A stretch of 64,000 nucleotides of DNA from an uncultured Acidimicrobiaceae bacterium (GTDB taxonomy: Bacteria; Actinomycetota; Acidimicrobiia; Acidimicrobiales; Ilumatobacteraceae). The stretch covers positions 1 to 64,000 of the forward strand of contig CAIXIJ010000018.1 in NCBI GenBank assembly GCA_903919455.1. The letters run 5' to 3'. Under the pieces are notes generated by a model. That model ran no database searches, was not told the origin of the DNA, and saw only the letters and a list, made by a program, of their open reading frames with translations. This document shows positions 59,920 to 64,000 of the stretch, in pieces; within the stretch, counting starts at the first letter, position 1; every line of letters begins with the position of its first letter. Made by a program: the position numbers and the translations under genes.

Positions 59920-60004
59920 CGGAAGGGGTGGGATTTGAACCCACGGAGGCTTTCACCTCGCACGCTTTCGAGGCGTGTCCCTTTGGCCGCTCGGGCACCC
60001 TTCC
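59920..60004 (-). tRNA. tRNA-Ser (CGA)
   Basis: 85 bases, class II with a long variable arm (GCGAGGTGAAAGCCTC). Acceptor GGAAGGG/CCCTTCC, anticodon loop CTCGAAA (CGA, reads UCG), T-loop GTTCAAATC, discriminator G. CCA not encoded. Confidence 0.95.
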
Positions 60005-60092
60005 GTCGGAGGAGGCTAGCGGCTCGCGGCAAACGCAACACCGGGTGTTGGCATTCCTCAAGTTCTGATCAGGCGGTGCCGAAACATCGGTG

Positions 60093-60806
60093 ATGCAAGT
60101 TGACCTGTTCGACACCGGCGCCTCGCCCGACACACGCCCCGCGTGGCAGTTGGTCGAAGCCGCGCGCCGGCGGTATCTGACCGGCCGCCTGGAACTCGAG
60201 ACCAATCCGCCCACGAACGTGTATCTCCGTGACGGCCAGGTCTACTTCGCCGAACGCACCACCGACGGCGGACTCGGAGTGCGCCTGCTCGTGGAGGGTG
60301 TCGTCACCCGCGAGCAAATGCAGCGCTCGATCCTGCAGGTGAGCGGCGTAGAGCACCTGGGTCGGATGTTCGACCGCGACGGCTCCATCGACCGAGAAGC
60401 AGTGGAACTGTGCGTGGAGTTGATGACCGACGACGTACTGATCCACGTTGCTGACGAGGAGGTGCAGAAGTGGCGCATGAAGATGTACCAGCGCCACCCC
60501 AGCGGCCTCGATCGGTGGCTGCCCACGCGAGTGGAAGTGATCACCCACCTCGTCGATTCGATCGCTGCGGCTGACCCCGACGCGGAGCCGACACCGGCGC
60601 CGGCCCCAAGGCATCGGCCCCAGTTGGCACCGCCTCCCGTGACCGGCGAAATGCGCATGCCGGCGCCGCCGCCCACGTTGACCGTCCCTGTGGTCGTTCC
60701 GGTGCCAGCCCCTGCGATGGTCGTCACGCCGACCCTCACGTCCGGTTCACTCAAGGACGAAGTGGCCGAAGCCGTGCGACAGGCATTGGCCAGCATCGAA
60801 GTTTGA
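60093..60806 (+). CDS. DUF4388/PATAN-like domain protein
   Basis: 237 residues. The N-terminal part (about 15-140) has the pattern of DUF4388: RRRYLTGRLELETNPP, VYLRDGQVYFAER, LGVRLLVEGVVTREQMQRS. A Pro/Ala-rich linker (about 165-215) follows and a short amphipathic helix (SLKDEVAEAVRQALASIEV) ends it. Such proteins appear in signalling or gliding-type regulatory contexts in other bacteria. Nothing here identifies a partner. GTG 60090 is directly ahead of ATG 60093 and either may be used. Confidence 0.72.
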   Translation: MQVDLFDTGASPDTRPAWQLVEAARRRYLTGRLELETNPPTNVYLRDGQVYFAERTTDGGLGVRLLVEGVVTREQMQRSILQVSGVEHLGRMFDRDGSIDREAVELCVELMTDDVLIHVADEEVQKWRMKMYQRHPSGLDRWLPTRVEVITHLVDSIAAADPDAEPTPAPAPRHRPQLAPPPVTGEMRMPAPPPTLTVPVVVPVPAPAMVVTPTLTSGSLKDEVAEAVRQALASIEV

Positions 60807-60820
60807 GTTCACCCGAACTC
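60805..60820. terminator. Short hairpin between convergent genes
   Basis: GAGTTC (60805-60810) and GAACTC (60815-60820) enclose ACCC, between the DUF4388-like gene stop and the tadA stop. It is weak for a terminator. Confidence 0.3.
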
Positions 60821-60821
60821 G

Positions 60822-61295
60822 TCAGCCACGACGTGCGGCGAAGAACGCCTTCAGCAGGGCGCCACATTCATCGGCCAGCACCCCTGCGGTGACCGGCGGG
60901 CGGTGGTTCAACCGGCTGTCGCTGCAGATCTCATACAGGCTCGCCACCGCGCCAGCCTTCGGATCGGTCGCCCCGAACACCACCCGACCGACGCGCGAGT
61001 TCACCGTTGCCCCGGCACACATCACGCAGGGCTCGAGCGTGATATAGAGCGTGCAGTCGAGCAGGCGCCAGTGCCCCACCACCGCAGCCGCATCGCGCAG
61101 CGCCAGCACCTCGGCATGGGCCGTCGGGTCGCCCGTGAGCTCGCGCTCGTTGTGCCGCGCCGCTATGACCCGACCGTCGCGCACGACGACGGCACCAATG
61201 GGCACATCGCCGTGGGCCTCGGCAGCGACAGCTTCCGCCATCGCCAACCGCATGGCCGCCTCATCGGGCAGTGCAGCGGGCGGCTGATCGGACAT
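60822..61295 (-). CDS. tadA: tRNA-specific adenosine deaminase TadA
   Basis: 157 residues. Zinc site His and catalytic Glu in PTAHAEVLAL, Cys pair in LEPCVMCAGATV, and VGRVVFGATDPKAGA as in TadA, which makes inosine at the wobble base of tRNA-Arg(ACG). The ATG at 61295 lies three bases after the end of tRNA-Ser(GGA) on the same strand, leaving no room for a ribosome-binding site. An alternative ATG at 61253, preceded by GAGG, gives 143 residues that still begin at the conserved MRLAM. Confidence 0.92.
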   Translation of the reverse strand: MSDQPPAALPDEAAMRLAMAEAVAAEAHGDVPIGAVVVRDGRVIAARHNERELTGDPTAHAEVLALRDAAAVVGHWRLLDCTLYITLEPCVMCAGATVNSRVGRVVFGATDPKAGAVASLYEICSDSRLNHRPPVTAGVLADECGALLKAFFAARRG

Positions 61296-61298
61296 GAG

Positions 61299-61383
61299 CG
61301 GAGGGGGTGGGATTCGAACCCACGGAAGGTTGCCCTTCACACGCTTTCCAAGCGTGCCGATTCGGCCGCTCTCGCACCCCTCC
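61299..61383 (-). tRNA. tRNA-Ser (GGA)
   Basis: 85 bases with a long variable arm (TGAAGGGCAACCTTC). Acceptor GGAGGGG/CCCCTCC, anticodon loop TTGGAAA (GGA), T-loop GTTCGAATC, discriminator G. Directly upstream of tadA; CCA not encoded. Confidence 0.95.
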
Positions 61384-61450
61384 CGGGACGGTCGGAAAGG
61401 GTAGCGGCACAAGGCCGGATTGTCGCTAGCCTTCCGTCAGAACAACACCC

Positions 61451-61560
61451 GCCGGGTGAGGTGACGGTCGGGCCCTGTGCGACGGGCGTCCGGGAATCAG
61501 GTCAGGACCGGAAGGTAGCAGCCTTCAACGGTGCCGCTCGTGTGCCGCAGGCCACCTGGC
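61451..61560 (+). ncRNA. ffs: Signal recognition particle RNA, small bacterial type
   Basis: The conserved domain IV core GTCAGGACCGGAAGGTAGCAGCC (shown here only by its key parts GTCAGGACCGGAAGG and AGCAGCC, 61501-61523) is unmistakable. The ends GCCGGGTG (61451-61458) and CACCTGGC (61553-61560) pair with one G-U, giving about 110 bases. It binds Ffh for co-translational targeting. The ends are set by pairing and may shift by a few bases. The 67 bases before it hold no gene. Confidence 0.88.
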
Positions 61561-61567
61561 CGCCACC

Positions 61568-62455
61568 TCAGCCGGCGGGGTTGTTCGTTTTCCGGGCCAG
61601 ACGCTCGGCCCGATCGGCCAACTGCGGAGCACCGATGCCCTCCGCCACTGCACGAAAAGCGGCCGTGGGGCCTTGCCAGCGCCACTGGTCGACCGTACCC
61701 ACCGGCACATCGAGGGCCACCGTGGCCACCTGCTTGAACAGCAGAGCGAGGTCGTGTTGCTCGGCCAGCGTGCGGGCCAGCTTGTCGGCGCCGCGCAACC
61801 CCGGCACATCCCAGTCGGCGGCAGCAGTGGGCACCGCCTCGATGGTGCCGTAGCGACGCAGCACGGCAGCGGCACTCTTGGCGCCCCACCCGGGCAACCC
61901 CGGGTACCCATCGGCGGCGTCGCCCACCAGCGCGAGATAGTCGGCGATGGAACTCGGTGGCACACCGAACTTCTCGGTCACGGCTGCTTCATCGACCACC
62001 TCGTCCTTGCGCCGGTCGTACTGCACCACGCGGGTACCCACCACGCACTGGCCGAGATCCTTATCGGGGGTGACGATGCGCACCTGTTCTACACGCGGGT
62101 CGGCCGCAGCCACCGCGGCGGCGGCGCCCAGCGCATCGTCGGCCTCCCACTGCACCATGCGCCACGTGGTGAACCCCGCGGCCTCCAGCAGGTCTTCCAT
62201 CACCGGAATCTGGGCCAGCAGCACAGGGTCCATGCCCTCACCGGTCTTGTAGCCCTCGTAGAGGTCGTTGCGAAAGCTCTCGATCGTGTGATCACTGGCC
62301 ACGCCCACATGGGTGGCACCCTTCTGCACCAGTTGCAGGGTGCTGGCAACCACACCGATGGCGGCATCGTTGGGGCCGGGCGATCCGTGCTTGGCAACCA
62401 TGCCGAAGTGCTGGCGAAACAGCTCGTAGGTGCCGTCGATGAGGTGAACGTTCAT
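61568..62455 (-). CDS. 5'-3' exonuclease / flap endonuclease-like protein
   Basis: 295 residues, like the nuclease domain of DNA polymerase I but stand-alone. Visible: HLIDGTYELFRQHFG, WEADDALGAAAAVAAADPRV, VTPDKDLGQCV, and the helix-hairpin-helix region VGDAADGYPGLPGWGAKSAAAVLRRYG. The metal-binding carboxylates at these sites are all present. It may remove flaps or RNA primers. Convergent with the SRP RNA, whose 3' end is eight bases from its stop. Confidence 0.88.
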   Translation of the reverse strand: MNVHLIDGTYELFRQHFGMVAKHGSPGPNDAAIGVVASTLQLVQKGATHVGVASDHTIESFRNDLYEGYKTGEGMDPVLLAQIPVMEDLLEAAGFTTWRMVQWEADDALGAAAAVAAADPRVEQVRIVTPDKDLGQCVVGTRVVQYDRRKDEVVDEAAVTEKFGVPPSSIADYLALVGDAADGYPGLPGWGAKSAAAVLRRYGTIEAVPTAAADWDVPGLRGADKLARTLAEQHDLALLFKQVATVALDVPVGTVDQWRWQGPTAAFRAVAEGIGAPQLADRAERLARKTNNPAG

Positions 62456-62469
62456 TCCAGGGCCCTCAC

Positions 62470-63102
62470 TCACTTGGGGGCCCGGCGCATACCCCACACC
62501 GTGGGCGAGCCGGGAACGGCGATCGTGTGCAGCAGTTCGAACCCATGTCGGGCGTAGAAGGCCAGGTTCTCCTCCTTCTGCGTCTCCAGGTAGCAGGGCA
62601 CACCCTGTGTGTCGGCCTCCGCAATGGCCGGCTGCAACAGGGCGCTGCCGGCTCCGCGACCCTGCACAACGGGGTCGGTACCCAACAGGGCCAGGTACCA
62701 GTGGGGCTCGGAGGGGTGCACCTTGTCCACCTCGTCGAGCAGTTTCAGACCCACGCGCCGGTTGGTGCCGGTGACCAGCAATCGACCGATCCGCACCTGC
62801 ATCATTGCTTCGCGCCGCGAGCTGCGCGGCATGCCACCCGGCGGTACCCACACCGCAGCACCCACCACTCGGCCGCCGGAGGTAGCTCCCCACACCCGGT
62901 CGAAGGGTGCAGCATCGGCGAGGAAGGCGTGGAACACCTTCGGCAGCATGCTGTGCTCCTTCAGCTTGTCGGGCTGGAAGAAGCCGAACAGCGGGTCGGG
63001 CCAGAAGGCACGCGCCAGCGCAGCCAGTGCGTCATCGTGACGGTTGGCGGGCAGTCGTTCGATGGAGAAGTCGGCGAACCGGGAATCTGGCACGAGCCCC
63101 AC
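62470..63102 (-). CDS. GNAT N-acetyltransferase
   Basis: About 210 residues. Acetyl-CoA loop LLGTDPVVQGRGAGSALLQP and the C-terminal QKEENLAFYARHGFELLHTI. The N-terminal half has AVWVPPGGMP. The start is unsure: GTG 63102 or GTG 63093, neither with a clear ribosome-binding site. Similar in layout to the GNAT at 51.4-52.1 kb. It is 14 bases upstream of the exonuclease gene. Confidence 0.82.
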   Translation of the reverse strand: MGLVPDSRFADFSIERLPANRHDDALAALARAFWPDPLFGFFQPDKLKEHSMLPKVFHAFLADAAPFDRVWGATSGGRVVGAAVWVPPGGMPRSSRREAMMQVRIGRLLVTGTNRRVGLKLLDEVDKVHPSEPHWYLALLGTDPVVQGRGAGSALLQPAIAEADTQGVPCYLETQKEENLAFYARHGFELLHTIAVPGSPTVWGMRRAPK

Positions 63103-63226
63103 CGTACGCGATTCGCGACTCGCGCGTATCTGTCTCTCAAGAGTGCGGCAAGACCGGCCGATGTAACTACGTGGCGCAGGAGCAGGACCCCCTCGAGGGG
63201 ATGGCAACAACAGGGAAGGGCACGCA

Positions 63227-64000
63227 ATGAGCACCCCCACCACGAACGCAACCGGGCTGTCGCAATCCGCGACCGAAGTGCTGGCTGCGACCATCGCGGC
63301 AGTTGTGGAGCGCCAGCTCCAGCAGTACATGGGTCTCATGTCGCAGCAAGTCGACAGCGCTCGCCAAGCAGCTGAGCAGGCCCAACAGGACCTTCGCTCC
63401 GAGTTCACCCAGCAGATCGCCGCAGTGGCACAGCGGGTGGAGACGGGGCAGCAGAACAGCGAGGCCTACCAGAAGGCCCTGCAGACCGCCCTCGAAGACC
63501 GGCTGGCCGACTTCGCCCAGCACCAGCATCGCCGCCTCGCCGAGGTGGAGAACCGGTTGCTCGAGATGCCGGTGAGCACCGATGGGGGCGTCGACCCCGT
63601 AGAGATCGCCAACCTGAAGGACCAGATCGACCAATCGAGCGCCGCTGCGCACGCCCGGATCGACGATCTGAACAAGGCCACCCGCCGTTTCGACGAGCAG
63701 GCCTCGGCGCTCGTGCAGCACGTGAACGACACCACCATTGCGCTCGCCCAGCGCATGGATGAGGGCAACCAGGCCCTCGCCAGTGCCGTGGAAGAGCGGC
63801 TGGCTTTCGTGAGGACCACGCTGGAATCCGTGGGTCCGGAAGTGCAGCGCCAGCTCACCGAGCACGCTTCCATGACGGCGCAGCGGATCGACTTCACCGA
63901 GCACAAGGTGACCGATCGCATGCTGGCCATGGAGGACCGCATCAATGAGTCCAACGGCACCAAGATCGCTCATCTCGAAGCAACGGTCGGCCGCATCGGC
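63227..64000 (+). CDS. Coiled-coil protein, N-terminal part
   Basis: Open to the right edge; 258 residues seen. After a Ser/Thr-rich N-terminus the chain is Gln-, Glu-, Ala-rich with heptad-like spacing throughout (SQQVDSARQAAEQAQQDLRS, RIDDLNKATRRFDEQASALV, RIDFTEHKVTDRMLAMEDRI). No catalytic motif or membrane segment in the visible part. GGAAGGG lies six bases before the ATG. It may be a scaffold or cytoskeleton-like protein; C-terminal domains are unknown. It is divergent from the GNAT gene, 124 bases away. Confidence 0.75.
   Translation, partial: MSTPTTNATGLSQSATEVLAATIAAVVERQLQQYMGLMSQQVDSARQAAEQAQQDLRSEFTQQIAAVAQRVETGQQNSEAYQKALQTALEDRLADFAQHQHRRLAEVENRLLEMPVSTDGGVDPVEIANLKDQIDQSSAAAHARIDDLNKATRRFDEQASALVQHVNDTTIALAQRMDEGNQALASAVEERLAFVRTTLESVGPEVQRQLTEHASMTAQRIDFTEHKVTDRMLAMEDRINESNGTKIAHLEATVGRIG

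Noticed and set aside
1..64000. Mobile elements, prophage or genomic-island boundaries
   Set aside because: No transposase, integrase, terminal inverted repeats or tRNA-end duplications were seen; composition is fairly even.

Overview
The window is about 64 kb of GC-rich chromosomal DNA, most likely from an actinobacterium near the Acidimicrobiia. This is inferred from: two probable F420-type enzymes, a DUF2017 protein and an MT0933-like antitoxin; SoxR with the CxxCxCx5C cluster; ethylmalonyl-CoA mutase; a caa3-type oxidase with a CtaF-like tail fused to subunit I; and many GTG starts. No insertion sequence, prophage, integrase, rRNA or CRISPR array was seen. Genes are dense, short operons alternate between strands, and several convergent junctions hold strong hairpins.

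Layout. (1) 0-1.7 kb: the N-terminus of an OmpR-type response regulator, divergent from a membrane-anchored HtrA protease, with phased CTTCAG-type repeats between them. (2) 1.7-11.4 kb: one long minus-strand respiratory block. Upstream is ctaB (heme o synthase). Next come a subunit I-like protein that has lost every heme and copper ligand, a subunit III-like protein and an unknown membrane protein with a cupredoxin-like tail. The conventional caa3 oxidase follows (ctaC with heme c, ctaD, ctaE, subunit IV) and then the assembly factor ctaG. (3) 11.4-20.7 kb: clpS, arfB, a two-TM unknown protein, an FtsH-like AAA protease with its own promoter, MtfA-like peptidase, a LolD/MacB-type ABC system with two permeases, an LLM-class oxidoreductase, and a secreted Asp-rich/Gly-Lys protein. 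(4) 20.8-28.7 kb: tandem-GNAT protein, aldehyde dehydrogenase, EngB, then a flavin redox set (ApbE, FMN-binding protein, ferric-reductase-like cytochrome), a fused 2-oxoacid dehydrogenase E1 and a small MT0933-like protein. (5) 28.9-29.2 kb: tRNA-Phe, tRNA-Asp and tRNA-Glu. (6) 29.3-39 kb: thioesterase, DegV, DUF2017, HD hydrolase, hydroxyacyl-CoA dehydrogenase, Aat transferase, ethylmalonyl-CoA mutase, a composite phosphodiesterase and a GH13 glucosidase. (7) 39-45.4 kb: an accessory-looking cluster with a B12-type radical SAM protein, two GT4 glycosyltransferases, a PF14907-type nucleotidyltransferase, an HPr-kinase-like P-loop protein and a 2OG-oxygenase-like protein. (8) 45.5-46.7 kb: soxR and a divergent two-gene operon sharing a perfect SoxR box. 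(9) 46.8-59.4 kb: LysM lipoprotein, two alpha/beta hydrolases (one without the nucleophile serine), polyprenyl synthase, xseB-xseA, GNAT, rmuC, ABC exporter, tandem TAP-like peptidase lipoproteins and a secreted propeller-like protein. (10) 59.4-64 kb: cupin, tRNA-Ser(CGA), a DUF4388-like protein, tadA directly behind tRNA-Ser(GGA), the SRP RNA, a flap-nuclease-like protein, GNAT, and the start of a coiled-coil protein.

The best candidates for undescribed biology are the ligand-less oxidase subunit I with its two partners beside the working caa3 oxidase, the HprK-like/nucleotidyltransferase/glycosyltransferase/radical SAM cluster, and the SoxR-controlled operon with a hidden 48-residue gene.
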